NCBI GenBank assembly: GCA_013396635.1
Contig: WBMW01005542.1
Coordinates: 2,415,527-2,479,526 of the forward strand
Length of the DNA: 64,000 bases
Direction of reading: 5' to 3'
Source: Penelope pileata
Taxonomy: Eukaryota > Chordata > Aves > Galliformes > Cracidae
Position 1 is the stretch's first letter. Each line of letters begins with the position of its first letter. A program made the position numbers and the translations under genes. Positions 13,301 through 27,317 of the stretch are shown piece by piece. The notes beneath the pieces were generated by a model. That model was not told the DNA's origin, searched no databases, and saw only the letters and a list, made by a program, of their open reading frames with translations.

Positions 13301-16300
13301 AGCATGTTTTCAATAACTTCATTTTACTTCCTCGAGCACTCAAAATCTCTTGATGAATCTTTGAAGCAGAAAACTGATCCTTTTTCCCTTTCATTTATCT
13401 GAAACCACATAGTTAATTGTAATGTGTGTCATGATTGCTAATACCAATTTACAACTGGGATGTGGAACCAAGTGGAACCAGTGGAACCAGTCTGTACTGC
13501 CATGAGCAAAGGAGGCCTGGTGCTGTCTGGATGCAACATTGACCTGGGATATGAGTGCAGTGACAGTAGGTAATGTGATGTCTTTACCATGTAACTCAAA
13601 GCATCCATCTCGTATGGTGTAGAATGTGTCATCTTTGTTCCTCTCTTCTTTGGTGAACCAGCTGCAGTTGTAAACTCTATCAGATAACATTCTACCTTTT
13701 TTTTTTTTTTATTTTAAACAATTAACATTTGTGCAATTGCTTTAAAACTGACTTAGTTACCAAATCAGTAGTTAAGAAACTTCAGTTTAAGTAGAGTAGT
13801 TTATTCACAAAAGAAATTCTGCATTTTCAGAGCTCTCTTCATTATCTCTGCAGAGCCTCAGAATTAATCAAAACCTTTGCCTTTAAAAGAAAATGAAATG
13901 ATTTTCTGCTGCAGATTTAGCAAACATGCATCTTTAAAGGTTTTGTTCTGCAAGTGAGATTGGAATTGGTTGGATGTGTGTATCAGTACACAGGTTCAAT
14001 ACAATAAATAGTGATAAATCTAACCTGTTTATTACAAACTTCCTTGAACCTTGGAAAAAAGATCTGGAAGTAAGTAGCCATTTTAAAAGAGTTTTCTTAC
14101 ACTCTGTTTTAATTCTTTTTGAAAAGAATAAAAATGAATGAAAAATGATGGCACAAAAAGCAAAATCGACTCAAACCACGAGTAAAAAATTAAATAGTTC
14201 TGTGTCACTTTTTCACATTCATGAGGAATGGCACGTAAGTATTTTATTGTGATGAATTAAAGGACTCTCTCTGTAACTTATCTATTACAAATTTACAAAA
14301 GCAAAGCAAATGCGAATTCAGGATACCGCGTTGTGGCCTACTGTTTTCAGTCTTTGACCTGGTACAACCTTCACCATTGGAACGATGCACCCACAACAGA
14401 TAATGAACTGCAGTGTGAAGTCTTCATGGGTGTAGGTGCCAGATTTCTAGTTCCCATTCACTCACATGGTGTCATAGTAAACAACAGCCTTTCCCAGACT
14501 TAATCCCAGCCAGCTGGATTGCTGCAGTTCCTTTTTGAAGTGGTGTAGATAGTCTTTCCTCTTTCTCACATTTGTTTGAAGTTATGTGCAGGGATCATTT
14601 TTTAGCTGTGTGCTGCAGTGAGATTTTTGCACTGTGGCCTGTGAAGTGGCAGACGATTAAAACTTTTTTTTGGTCAATGAAATGAGATGCCTGTAGCAAG
14701 GTGCAGTTTAGGAATGAGAAAGGATGTAACTTGCAGGCCTGAAGACTGTGACCTGCAGCTGTGTCTCAGCCATGAATAGGCTGTCGTTTTGTGTGCCAGG
14801 AGCACGTTTTCGAGTGAATATACAACATGGAAGAGCTGTATTTAAATATTCATTTTGTGTTTGCTGTCAACACGATGTACTGTTGTGAAGCTTTAGCTGT
14901 AGGCCTGCTCTGCCATTGCCCTGCTGCATGCCCACATGCGTCCTGAATGTGGCTCCCCCAGTGCTGCTGCTTTGTGCTGGGAATTCCAACTCTGCAAGGA
15001 TGAACCTGAGGAAAAGCTGAAGGCAGTTGGAGGTCAGGGTTTTGCCCTTGTTTGTTTCTAAAGAGATTTTTCCTCTTCCAACGTACCGCTTGATGTTGCA
15101 GTGCTAGCCATGTGAGGCACATTTGTTTCAGTTACAAATGCAAAGTAATTGCTCCAAGATTTTGAGGTGACCTACAGAGGGTTGCCTCTCCTACCCTGTA
15201 TTACCTTGATTCTGATTTATTTATTGAAAGGAAATGTGAGAGAGAAGCGTCCAGAAATACTTGATGTGGAAATAGTTTATTGTTCATGTGTTTAAGCATT
15301 AAAGCAACCCCAAAGAAACTGAATGTGCCAGCTGCTTTTCTGAACTTTTTGTTCCCAAACAAAGTCACAAAGACACTACATACTGCAAGCTCATCTGATA
15401 GAATGTAATGCTCTAGAACTGGTATTGTCTCATTCAGGCCAGAAAATGGGCCAACTTTGTTGCAGCGTTAATGGTTAGGGGAGAGATGACAGTCGTGTCT
15501 TCCTGCATTCTCTACTAAAGCACTTTGGTTTGTTCCTGAAGCACCCTTGTGAGCATTGATCAAACTCTCACCATTCATTTCTCTCTTCCTACTTTTAAAC
15601 AGCCTCAGAAAACTGTGGGGTGAACTATTAAGACAACATAATCTCAAGTACCAATAATATGAGGATGTCACAGAGTTTCTCAGCATGTTTTTATGTGACG
15701 GTATTGTTCTTATGCTTAGAACAGGTCAGTTTATGAAAGATCAGCTAGAGGAAGGTGAACTTGGCAGTGGATAGTTTTGGTGGGAACAAAAGAAATTCTG
15801 CAGATCTGGTGTGTTTTCTTCTACTGATGATACGTACCCTATATTGATAAATTTGATTCAAGGTATTGATTTTTCTCTACTGCTGTTCCATTTTATGTGC
15901 TTATGGTGTCTGAAAATACAGGATCAAGACTGTAAACCAAGTAGGTAGGCTCCTCTGATATTATGGACCACATTCTGATGAAGCCAGCGTAGGAGACATT
16001 ACTTCTCAAAGTTGGTCCAAGACTGTACAATTAAATTCTCTAGAAGATAAGGGCTTTTACTGGCCACCTTCTCTTCCAGAGAAAGGCAGCTTCCTTTGAC
16101 TTCCCTTTCTTTGTCAGGGAAATACTGCACTATGTACATCTGCAAACACAATTCCTCCTGCAAAAAAGTGAACAGAAGTTTCTAGAATAAGATGTTCAAC
16201 TACATGTTTTTCTCTCCTTGTAACAGATTAAAGGACAAAGAGCATGTGACTGATACTCATCCTGCAGAATGGTACACTGTCAGTGGATATTTGACATGTA

Positions 16301-17043
16301 CTCGTTATCATAGTTAATAGATGGCCAGGGTGTAGTCTGATGCTAAAGCTATGAATAAAGAATTTTTTATCTAGCAAGTTTTGAAAGAGCAGATAAGAGT
16401 GGATCTAGTGCTTGATTTTAGTCCCCTGCTTTAATATGTTAACTATGTTGTAAACACCAGGGAAAGATCAGGCTTTGGGATTAGGCGGTTCCACTTGACA
16501 AAAGAGGCACTAATTGCTTGAAAATCTGTGTCAAAAATTTAGGGCCTTATAGGTGAACTCTGGATAAGAAGCAGGAAAATGGCATCTGGTTGAAGTTTTC
16601 TGTTTGCAGTTGAGCTGCAAATGCATCTGAGCAGGCATTGCCTTCTTTCTTCCAGTTGCTCCTGGACTGGTTAAGCACTTCGAAATGAATATAACTGGGG
16701 AGCAGTCTGGCATGTCCATTGCCCTCTGCAGAGAAACGCATGTCGACGGTGGTATACAGTTCAGAGCAGCCATCCCTGTGAGGATTCACACACATGACCC
16801 ATCAGGTGGAAGAAACCCAACTACCCAGTCAAGCTTGCAAGTTCTGCTCTGGGGTGAAGTCATTCCTTTGCCCAGGGGTTCTCTTGGATTTTGTAGTCCT
16901 CCTGGATGCCCAAATATTCATGACTCTAGTAAACTGGCTTAAACTTAATTTGCCAAAACATGCAGTAGGCCAGATCTTTGACTCGTAATCATCTCTATCT
17001 TTTCTTCCCTTTTTTTTTCTTTTTTTTTTTTCTTTTTAAACAG

Positions 17044-17260
17044 GAAAGTAGCTTTTCAAAGACTCAGCAAACACCAAATAGCATTAGTCTGTGTGCTGAG
17101 CTCCCATTTCAGTCTCCTGCTGACTGCAGTAGTTCCCTACTGAATACAGAATCAAGATCTGATGCTAGTACCTTCATTTTAATGCTCTACGTGGCTGCAC
17201 TGTCCATTTTAAAATATATTCTTCAAAACTTCTCCAATTAGGTTGTCAGCCATTGGACAG
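17044..17260 (+). other. Candidate terminating (poison) exon in CPQ intron
   Basis: A very long pyrimidine tract (about 17000-17038) followed by aaacag makes a strong acceptor ending at 17043. Read in phase 0, as required after the CPQ exon ending at 2724, there are 65 codons before TAG at 17239-17241. A donor-like ggacag|gtagga follows at 17260/17261. Inclusion would cut CPQ before its catalytic core and add a Ser/Gln-rich stretch and then a hydrophobic segment (FILMLYVAALSILKYIL). That resembles a tail anchor but may be accidental, since T-rich DNA encodes hydrophobic residues. It could equally be an unused pseudo-exon, and I see no homology. Confidence 0.2.
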
Positions 17261-17968
17261 GTAGGAGGCAACTGCCAAGGGAACTGAAAATAGATGAAGT
17301 GAATTCTTCCAAGAAAAAAATCAGACTTCATATCCATTTATTAGGGTTGTAACTTTCCCTTTCTGCTTTCATATTCCTTGTCCCACCTAAGCATGTCCCC
17401 GAGTGAATAGGGTTATTTCTTTACTTATGATATCAGGAAGAGGGATAGGAGGAAGAGATTTCTGTTTTGCGTTCATGAGAGTGCATTGGCACAACGATGA
17501 AGGGGACCTTAAGTACCAAGGAAAAAGTATTCTACGTTTATTTTTATTAAAAAATTAATGCCATATGTGCTGAATCCTCTTTTTGATTGCTGAAAGTTTT
17601 GTGTTGCACAGCCTGGCTTACACAGTTTTGAGAAAAAATCTTTGACTGACTGTTAGGCACGTTCTGCACTGAAATAGGAATATTTTAGCTCAATTATTCT
17701 GATCATTCCAAGAAGAGGTGGAAAATCTTGAAAGAAACTTTTACCGTGTAAGGTGCTTTGTTTCTGGGTGTGACAGCACACAAATAATATATATGTAACA
17801 TACTTGGGGTTGGAGTTAACGTTGTTCTTGGCGATCTAATCAGAATAATATTCAGTGAATGCTGTCAGAGCCAGGAATGGACCAGAGCACATGTTTATAA
17901 AATAATAACTAAGAACAACCGACTTTTCCTTGAAATTCTAACCCAGCTGAATTTTTTAATGGAGAAGA

Positions 17969-17991
17969 TTTTTTTTTTTTAAAAAAAAAAA
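17969..17991. repeat. T12-A11 inverted homopolymer
   Basis: Twelve T are followed directly by eleven A, a self-complementary dA:dT palindrome with no spacer, lying about 60 bp upstream of the LTR-like piece. Confidence 0.9.
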
Positions 17992-18046
17992 TTATCTCTA
18001 ATGGCCAAAATTGTATGTGCAAACTGCATTTTTGTTAAGGCTTATT

Positions 18047-18200
18047 GTTGCGGTTTGACCCAGCAGGTAGCTAAGTCCCACGCAGTTGTTCACTCACCCT
18101 CCCCCCTCCCAAGTGGGATGGGGAAGAGAATTAAGGAAAAAGTATGGTAGAACTTGTGGGTTGAGANTATAAAACTATTTATTCAGGAGGTGGGGTGGAG
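18047..18200. mobile_element. Probable avian endogenous-retrovirus LTR fragment
   Basis: The stretch starts near tgttgcggtttgacccagca, then has a C-rich block (cacycwccccccctccc-like), then gatggggaagagaatt, aacttgtgggttgaga and tataaaactatttattca. This order resembles a class of LTR termini common in bird genomes, judged from memory of the pattern and not from a search. No internal viral genes, primer-binding site or second LTR are recognisable, so it would be a solo or broken LTR. The orientation and both ends are uncertain, and an N sits at 18167. Confidence 0.45.
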
Positions 18201-20947
18201 GACAGTGTACCATGGCTGAATTAGGTTCTGTTTTTTGGGGCGTTTCTTCTCCCTTATCTCTACTGCTGGTAACCCATACAGTGTATTTCCTGCCGTGAAC
18301 TGAACATATACTCAATTTTTAACTGTATACAGAAATCTTTTGAAGCCTCTGGCACTGTTTTTGGCTTTTTACATTGTCCTATGTGAACAAAAATTACTGC
18401 AACTGAAAGTAGTTTTGGTACTTCCGATTTACTGTCTTACTCGAAAGCTGTAACTCTTACAAAGATAAAAGAAATTGTTATAATCCTTTCACTAGCTAAT
18501 TTCTGCATGCTGCAAGTGGATTGCTGTGTATCCAGGGATAATTGCTCAAGGGAAAAAAAGAGTTTGTGACTTTTATTTAGTGCATTTTGTGCAACAGTTA
18601 CCAGGCTAGACAGAATGATTAATAAATTACTGGTTTAGTAACTCGGAGGGAATCACTTTTACTGTAACTGTATTACTAAGAAAAAAAAATAACAAAAGGT
18701 TTTTATGGTGAAATTAAATACTTTAAGTACTTTCTGTATGTGACAAGCTAATATACCCCCTTTTTTTTGTGAAAGAAATCATTTTACTGTTGGTTAGGAG
18801 AGGTAGACTTGGGTTATCATACAGAATTGGAACACTTGCATAGCACTAGATTTACGAAGATGCCAGAAGTGATTCAGCTGAAGAAAGACACGTCCTTCTT
18901 TTCGATGCAGTTGTAGCACTGAAATCGCCTTAGGATGTGCTTGCACGCTGCACCGTGCTCTGACAGTGAGCCTGCAGCATCAGCTTAGTGAAGTCAAACC
19001 TGAACTCTGTGAAGTGAACAGGGAGGGAAGCAGAGATGCCCCAAGGCCCAGCTGTCCTGCTCCAGGTGTGGTTCTGAGCTCCGGCAGTGTCTCCATGAAG
19101 CTGGGAGGGTTCGGGCAGGAGCTCAGGAAGCAGCAGGCTGGTAACCCTGCGGTGGAGGTGTGCTTCCCCCGGCAGTGGAAGGTTGGTTTTAGAGAGCAGT
19201 TTGGTCCATACTTATTCCCCCACCCTGAAATAAAGTGTGAAGCTTCTCAGATTAGCATTTATGTCAAGCATTATGGGACTCCTGGTATGTGCCTAATTCA
19301 GAAGTGTTGTCGTATACTCCAAGCTGAATGATCAGAGACGTTCTGCTTTTTAATTTCCTGACTTGGTTTGTGCTTGTGTTGATCACGTTTCCTCTAAGCT
19401 TTTAACAATCCCAGCTAAAGCTCCTTTGTATGCACAGAATGCTTAACATTTGTCACACAGAGATTTTTTTGTGTACATGCTTGTTGTTTGGGGTTTTTTT
19501 GAGGGATGGCATGTTTTTGTCAGCAGAAAATGGACTTAATCATGAACTGTGCTTTTCTGTGATATTTTGAGCAAGCAAACAGGGTTCATACAGTTTCCTT
19601 CTGTGTTCAGCAGTTCCGGAAGAGAAACCAAACAGCCGTATCTGTTCAGACTGCCTCCATTCTGCTGGTCCTTTGTAGCCCTGCCAAAGCTCTCCACATC
19701 ACTGAGCCTCCCAGTTAAAAACAGAGCCCACTTCACTTTGTTCCTGGGGCTGAAAGCTGCTCACAGTATGGGATTTGGGGACTGAAATTCTTTCAAGAAT
19801 GAATTACACTCTACCAGCTAGAGTAGTCGGAGAAGTAAATCAAAGGGATTATTTGTTTTGACTGGTGCCTGATTTGTTTTTGCCAATATTATGCTCAGTC
19901 AGAAAATTAAAAGAAGCCCCTTAATTAAGTGTGATATTTTTATAAGCAAAAATCAGGCAGAAGAATCTGGCTTAGCCCTCCTCCATGCGGGAATTTTATC
20001 ATCTGAACTGCTCTATGTGCTTTCTGTTACGTGTTCTAATGGACAACAGTCATGTTTTAAAAATTGGGTGAGAGGATTATGGTTTGTATAATATAGCGAT
20101 TAAGCAGGGGACAAAAGATTGTACCTATATCTAACAATCTGATCATGGGAATTGCTCTGCTTCTATAAATTGTTTATAAAGAATTAAAAACAAAATGACA
20201 GAAATGCAGATGACTGTGATAAGAAGCGGGCAAAGCAAAATGATTTTAGGGAAAAAAAGCAGTCTTTTTTGTTCTTCAGTTTTCTGAACATTTGAAAAGA
20301 ACTGTGATAGAATATAACTTTATATTTTTCAGAACTGTTGGCAAATAATTACAAATGACTGTTGAGGACAATAATACTCATCCAGGACTATTTCCAGCAT
20401 GTTGTGCTTGTAAAGCTAGCTAGGAGACACTAATACTTAAAGAGAATAGGAATGAACTGTTGCTTTCAACATTATTAAAATGTCAAAAATTTTGCTGAAA
20501 TAGATGATGTTGCTATCTCTGTTATTGTCTGTTATTTTTGCAGAGTTTCAAAAGTCGTTCTTTGATTATGAACTTAATAGAAGTTCAGTAGAACTGCTTA
20601 AATAAGCTACATAATAGCAAGTTAAATGCATGAGGATCACTGTATAGTGAATATATATATATATATCTTAGGTAAAGAGATTTCAGAAGATGAAACAGGA
20701 AGGTATCTTCAGCACCTTGTCATAATACCAGAACATTGCGTTGCACATGCAATAAACTTGTAAGGAAACATCTCTAATCAATATTAATGAATTACATTTT
20801 GACACTACTTAGTTAAATTGACACTTCAATTAAATTACAGTGTTAATAGTTGGAAAATATTGATACCTCGAATCTTCTAGGATTCAGAATAGTTTTAGAT
20901 ACTTAATGTAGCTTTTAATGGATGGGATAAAATATTTTTTAAACTGT

Positions 20948-21481
20948 CAGTTGCTCTGAAAGTAATGCCTCCTGTTTATTTCTGTGGAAACTAAAACAGA
21001 TACAAAGAGCACAATAACACTATTTGATAGAGAAAATTGTTAACTACGAAACACTGTTTTTCAACACGGCCACCACCATTAGCGATGCAGTTTTGCCAGT
21101 GATGAACAAGAGCCTGCATGCCACGTTAGTAAACACCTGCACTAGCAGAGGTGACCACTGTTGCTGTCGCCACTGCTGAAAGGTACCACACACTGCCTCG
21201 CTGTGCTCATATCCACTGTTTGGTCTCCAGAAACATTCAGCAATCATCAATGAATGTCAGTGGGTGCCATTTTTTCCACATGAAGGAATTCAGTTCCTCA
21301 CCTTCATCTGCACTTCCATGTCAGACGTCATTGTGTCAGAGCGCCCTTCTGCTGCCATCTGTCACATGGCAACAAAATGGAATGGAATATTGGTGGGAAG
21401 GTTCTGCCTCTGCTGCCATACCGCCAACATCCACCTCTGAGAACATAATGAAGTAGGAGGCATTACTTTCGAAGCAGCCCT
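20948..21481 (-). mobile_element. Galluhop-type mariner, internally deleted and inactive
   Basis: The terminal inverted repeats match over about 23 bp: ctgaaagtaatgcctcct at the left end and the complement, with tcgaaagtaatgcctcct, at the right end. The body matches the chicken mariner family Galluhop on the minus strand. The transposase start codon lies at about 21331-21329 (MTSDMEVQMK), followed within a few codons by TGA. Further pieces of the N-terminal DNA-binding region include GDQTVD-like and FQQW-like remnants. A full mariner is about 1.2-1.3 kb; this copy is about 530 bp and lacks the catalytic DDD core, so it could have moved only with transposase supplied in trans. It is the clearest single sign of a galliform genome here. 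Confidence 0.85.
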
Positions 21482-24400
21482 TGTGCATTTGAAAATTAGG
21501 TACTTACCCAACAACAGTGCTGAAGGAATGATTCAGAAGGATGGGAAAAATCTGCAACGTTGAAGATGTGCTGGATACCACTTCCAAACCTAGCCATAAG
21601 ATGTAACTGTATCTGTGTGAAATTACCTTTTCCATTCATTTGAAGTTGTGTCTTTTGGAAATTCATTTGGTGATGAATATTTCATAGCTAATCCAAATTT
21701 TTGTTGGAACAGAAGATGTTTTGAGCTGCATTATTCGCCTATTTTGCATGATAAATGTATTTTGTCTGTTAGTTATAGTGGTTAATAATAACTGCTGAAA
21801 GCTTTGTACCCATTGTTATTTCAAAATCAAATGTAGGGAGCAAAACCTCTGGGTCGGGCACTTCAGTTCTTTCCTTGGGAGAAAGTTGGTTGTGTTTTTG
21901 TTTGTTTGTTTTGTTCTGAAGGTGATCCTATTAACTTGGGCAACTTTCTGTCTCATTAAAGCCGATACAAATGATCTGTATTTTAACAAGTACCATTAAA
22001 TGCTCCACCAAGTGAGCGCTGAGGGTGACGGCACCTGCACACCTCTACTGCTCTGCTGTTTCTTCTGGCAACCGCCTGCAGCTGTGTCAAAGCACTGCTG
22101 GCGGACTTCCTGTGGTCTTTCCAGTTATTGAAATTCAGGTCTTCGAACATCTCAAAATAAAGACTGATATTTTGGAGCTGAGTGGACGTTCAAGAGGAAT
22201 GAGTGAAATGGGTTGATTGCTTTCACCATAGTTTGTGTTGCTGAAAATGTACCGTCTTGCACTTGTGGAATGGTGGAATTTCACAGATGCCGAAGACTGC
22301 GTTCAGATATCCAAATCTTGCAGCCCTGGTGCAGTTATCCACATCACGTCACCCTCTGTGGGAATACGTAGTGCTTGAAAAGCATGGGGTCCAGTAATGT
22401 GAAAAGGAGACTGAGTGGTGTTTTCGTCTAGATCAAATAAAAATTTCATTGCCCTCCTAATTTGAGTAAATTCAAATAGCTGTAGTTGTGCTCATAGTAT
22501 CCCAAGTTTTCAGGTCGTTTAAGCAGAACGGCAGGGTAGGTACTCTCCTGATGATTTTACAGTCAAAACTAGGGATGAGTTAAGTGGATGACACACAGGG
22601 AGCAATTAAAATACTGCTATGTAAAAAGTTTAGCAGTACACATTTTGAACTAAAAGTTCCAAAAGTTCAGAGCAACTACGGAAAGCTGTTTAACAGAAGT
22701 GGGGGAAGCGGAGGGATTAAATTTGCTAAGAGGATTTTGAGGCATGGGGAGTGACATGGTTGGGCAGTAGAAAGAGAAATCCTTTTACTCAGTCATGTTT
22801 AGCTGAAGAATTAGGAATGCCAGGAAAAAAGAAGGGAGATAGAGAAAGAGGATGGACAGAGGTGTGAATCACAGTATGTGCACAGGGAATTAAAACAAAA
22901 ATGACTTCAGAAGATATTGAGAGAGAGGAGACCCAAGTTATTGAAGTTCTGATGCAGAAAGAGGAATGAAAAATAGCAGAGAAGAAATTTGAGAATCTCT
23001 TAACCTATTCAGCTCCAGTGAAACCAAAATCTGTTCTCAGAGCCTGCAAGAAATGCTCTATAGAGGAGCATTGTATAGGCTCTAGAGAGGTCTGCCACGT
23101 GGCCTTCTCTGGCTCTCACAGATTCTTGTTTTTGCTATTTTGTTCTTGTTGGTCACACATAGATTTAAATTCTCTGTATGTAGTATTTTTTCAACCCTTT
23201 ATATGACAAGTATTTTAAAGAATGCCCAGCTAATTTGCTTTTAATCACTTTTTCCCCAGCTTAACATAGAGTGGATGGAATGAAATTCTGCAGCTGCCAC
23301 ACCACTAAGTAGCGCAGTTGCAGGGATTTCCTGCAGTTTAGGTCTGTTAAATGTCACTTCATCTGGAAGTCCATCTTTAGCATTCAGTTTTCAGTCCTGC
23401 AAAGGAATAATATTGATTGCTTTCAAGGAATTCAATAGAAAATACAGAAAAGATAGGAACAGGAGGGGGAATGGTAGAGGTGACTAACCATAGAATACTT
23501 ATTTGTTTCAGAAATGAGTGGATTGGTGAGGGAGGAGGACAAAATGTCTATACATAGCATGAATAATTGCTTGAGTAAAACAAAGCGGGGAAGATATAGA
23601 TGAAATATCATGAAAAGCTTCCTGAGAGAGTAGTTCAGGTGTCTACAAAATGGCCAAGGATTTCACTGGTTCGTGTTTTAAATATTTCAAATACTGACAA
23701 GACAAGTTTGCTGTCACACCTTGCCTCTTCGGACTCTAATTTTTAGTCTGTTTTCATTAGTTTCACTATTCTATCAGAGTCCTACTTAAAAAAGCAAAAG
23801 AAATCCTCTGTATGAATAAACAACTGGTTGAATGGAGCTGAGCTTTGCTCAGCTGTCTTCTTACTGGAGAGGCCTCTGGGTATGCCATATCCAAAGAGGA
23901 CAAAGGGCTACTGGACCAAGGGCTATCGTACCCAGACCCCTAGGCTTGGATTTGTGAATTGACTTGCAAGCTGAATTTTCTTTTTTTCTTAACTCTAATG
24001 GTTTTGGCTTTTGTTCAGTCAGTGAACATGGCAGAGGCAAGTCAGTTAGAAGTAGTGAGGGAGGTTTTACTTAATGCAGGATTGTTTCTGTGACCTGGAA
24101 AATTTGGGAGAAAAGCACAAAGACAAAGCAAAGGAGCTTTAAGGTACCTGTATGTGCAGCCTGGAAAAGACTGATCTTTGTTTGATAATTTCCCATCCAT
24201 GAAGTAGACAGTGAACAAGTCAAAGGTAGGAGTGACAGAAATTACACAGCTGTTGGGAGAAGACTCTGTTGCAGTTGTCTGTATAGCACACTTCTAGAAT
24301 TGGCTGAACTTCTGCTGGCCTTGCACTTGCAGCCTTGTACATCTTTGATGCTGCTTTGGTATTCACAATGTGTACTTAGGATGTTTTCCTCTTGCTCATC

Positions 24401-25297
24401 CAGTCTTTTGATCTCTTTTGTTTTGATGGAAATTGAAACTATCCTGGACTCTTTCAGCAGCTTTCTGAACATAATGTCATCCACCTTCCGAAATAATCCA
24501 TCTTTCCCCAATATGCATTTTGGTGACCTGTTTTTAAGACTCTTTCAGATACTTCTTGTGTAGTAAAATCTAACTCTCAAGGCAAGGAATTTTGCATTTT
24601 ATGTCTGTGTTAACAGTGACTTGTCCAAACTGGATTTATTTTGCTGAGCTACGTGAAAACAGCTCCAAATAAATTGTTTTAAAGAGAGTTTGTCCAACTT
24701 GAGGATAAACTGGGATCTAGCTGTATTTACATCTAAGCATCTCATGGAAAAGAGAGATGAATTGACTGTCTGCTAAGAAGTATCACTTCAGTAGGACAGA
24801 CCATTTGCTTGATATTGGTCCTAATAGCTGGCTATTTACATGGAACATTAATGCATTGGGCATGTCATAAACCAAGAGAAATAATAAATACTGTAAACAT
24901 GGCTTGGTTCAGATATATGCAGCAAGACTAATCAAAGCTGTATTTAAACTATGTCAGTGCAAGTGTTTAGACAAGACTCAACAAACTGTTTCTTGGCTGG
25001 TGCAAAGAAGGCTTAGGTTCAGCTTCAAAGGCTTTCACATAGGGTCAGAGTTTCCTTTTTATAAAAGCCATGTGAAAAAATCTGCGCCCTTCTCTGCTTC
25101 CTGCCCTGTTGTTATGAGTTATACTTGCACTGGTGTCCTTAATGAATTATTCAGTGGTTGTCTTACGCATCCTCTGTCACAGAAAATGACTGGCTCTCAT
25201 CCTCTGCCGTGCTAGTCCAACTCTTCATGTTGTTGTACTTCTTGTACTAGAATTTCAGTTCAGTAGTCTGATAGCACTGTTCTCTGCTTCCGTCCTG

Positions 25298-25318
25298 TTT
25301 TTTTTTTTGTTTTTTTTT
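25298..25318. repeat. T-rich tract
   Basis: About 21 bases of T interrupted by a single G. Confidence 0.85.
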
Positions 25319-27317
25319 CCTAATCTATCAAAATTTACATTTTCTTTTTTTATTTGTGTGTGTATTACGGAAATGTTATTTAACATGCCATCTATTAAAC
25401 AATTCAGGTATGTGGTAAGAGTTCAGTTTCTCCAAATACTGTACAAGGATAGTTCTTCCAGCAAGCACTGAGAGGAGAAACTTCAGACCCAATCACCAAG
25501 CATACGCAATGTCATTAACATGCTGCAACTAATAAACCTAGATAGCACTTTCCCTTACAAAGGGTGCTGCTAAAGCCCTTGATGCTGAAAACAGTAATTG
25601 TATTCAGTACATAAATACAAACAATCAAAAAAATTACAGTGTAATTAGTAGAGCGTGACCCTTGCAGACAAAAGCATCAGACCTCATGCGTTCCTTGCTT
25701 ACTAACCTGCTTCCCAGAGACTATTGAATTGTTCCAAGTATGTCATTCTCTGCAGAGACTGACAAGTTTCTCCGGCAAAAGCGTGTTGTGGTAGACATCT
25801 TCATTTGAAGAGACGTGAGCATATTGTCTATAGATGCAGGGAGCAGCTTTCCTGGGGATCAGTCACACTCCAAACTGCACCAAATCCAATAAACATCCCT
25901 TGCAAATATAAAGCATACATTTTTTACATTGCTTCAAATCAGAGTGCAGCAGATACAGACAGGGCTTTTTCATCAACAAGTGATTTCCCACTGTGATGGG
26001 GAGAGGGAAGGAATATACGTGGATGCTGGACACGTCACTAAACAGCATGGAAGTTATTCAAATGTTGTGATGAGTTCTGAGAGACTGCATGAAGTGCAAA
26101 ATTAGTCCTAGGTTGTAGCTTCAATTGGAGAAAAAAAATTAGAAAAATATATGAACTCAGGTTACAGTCCAGACTCTGCAGATCTTGCGGAGGGAAGAAT
26201 TGGGAATGAAGTATTTTTAGCTCAAATATTAATTTCCTAGAGTGTCTCTGACATCATGTGTTGTCTGGATTAAAAACATTTCTGTTCAAGAGGTCTTTCA
26301 TCTCTCATATGTTAACAAAACCCAGGTATATGTTCCCTGGAATTTCAGCCGCTGGTCATATGTTCACCACTACCTTTTTCCGATGTGATAGCAATACACT
26401 CAGCAGTTATTTCCTTTCTATTGAGAATCCTGGAAACACAGTTTTTATTTAGTTGGCATGAGAAAAATGCCTCTACAAATATTTAATAGTAGGCTGGAGA
26501 CAAGAAATATGATTTAATATCCAGTAAGTTGTGGGTTTATGGAAAATTGTGTATAAGGTCCTGGATTTGGGGGAAAACAAACACTTTGTGATACTAGAAT
26601 TTAGAAGCATTGAAAGCAGATTCTTTGTTCTACTTTAACACATTGTTATTACTGGCCTAGATAATCTAACCAGCAGTATTTTCCCTCAAGTATAAGAAAA
26701 TGTCTTTTGGTGTAACTCTGGGTTCCACAGTGTTACTTCAGAAAAGGAATCCGCTACAAATGTCATGCTAAGTGAACTTTAATCTTGTAACACTCTGTTG
26801 TATTTTGTATGTGCATGCATTTTCTCATATTGAAAACCATGTGCATCTCATTTTACATATAAACTGTTGTTGATTTAAGTCTTTGATGATCTGAGATTAT
26901 ATTCTGAAAACTACAAATGTAATAACTTGTGGGACATTTAGGAGTACTTGAAATGTTACGTGTTCTGGTTAGAGTGCATACACACATCATATCTGATGGT
27001 TTATGGTCCTTTATGAAGTACTGAAGATATATGGTGCTTTATGAAACGTTCTCTGGTTTTCTTCTCTGTTTCCTCCGTGGTGGTCAAACTGTCAATAAAT
27101 ACACTCTAGTGGCTGGATTAACTGAGAGAAAATTGGGGTTGTATATTGGAAAACAAATGAAAAGAATGAAGTTGGAAGATAAAGTAACTTTCGAGGAATG
27201 TGATGTCTGATTTTCACCATCTCTGGTTACTAAACGGAGCCTAGCCTCCCCTCTCTGTCCGTACTGTCAGTACTCGTCTTATTTTTCAGGTAAGGTTGCT
27301 CTGATTCAGCCCAAGTC

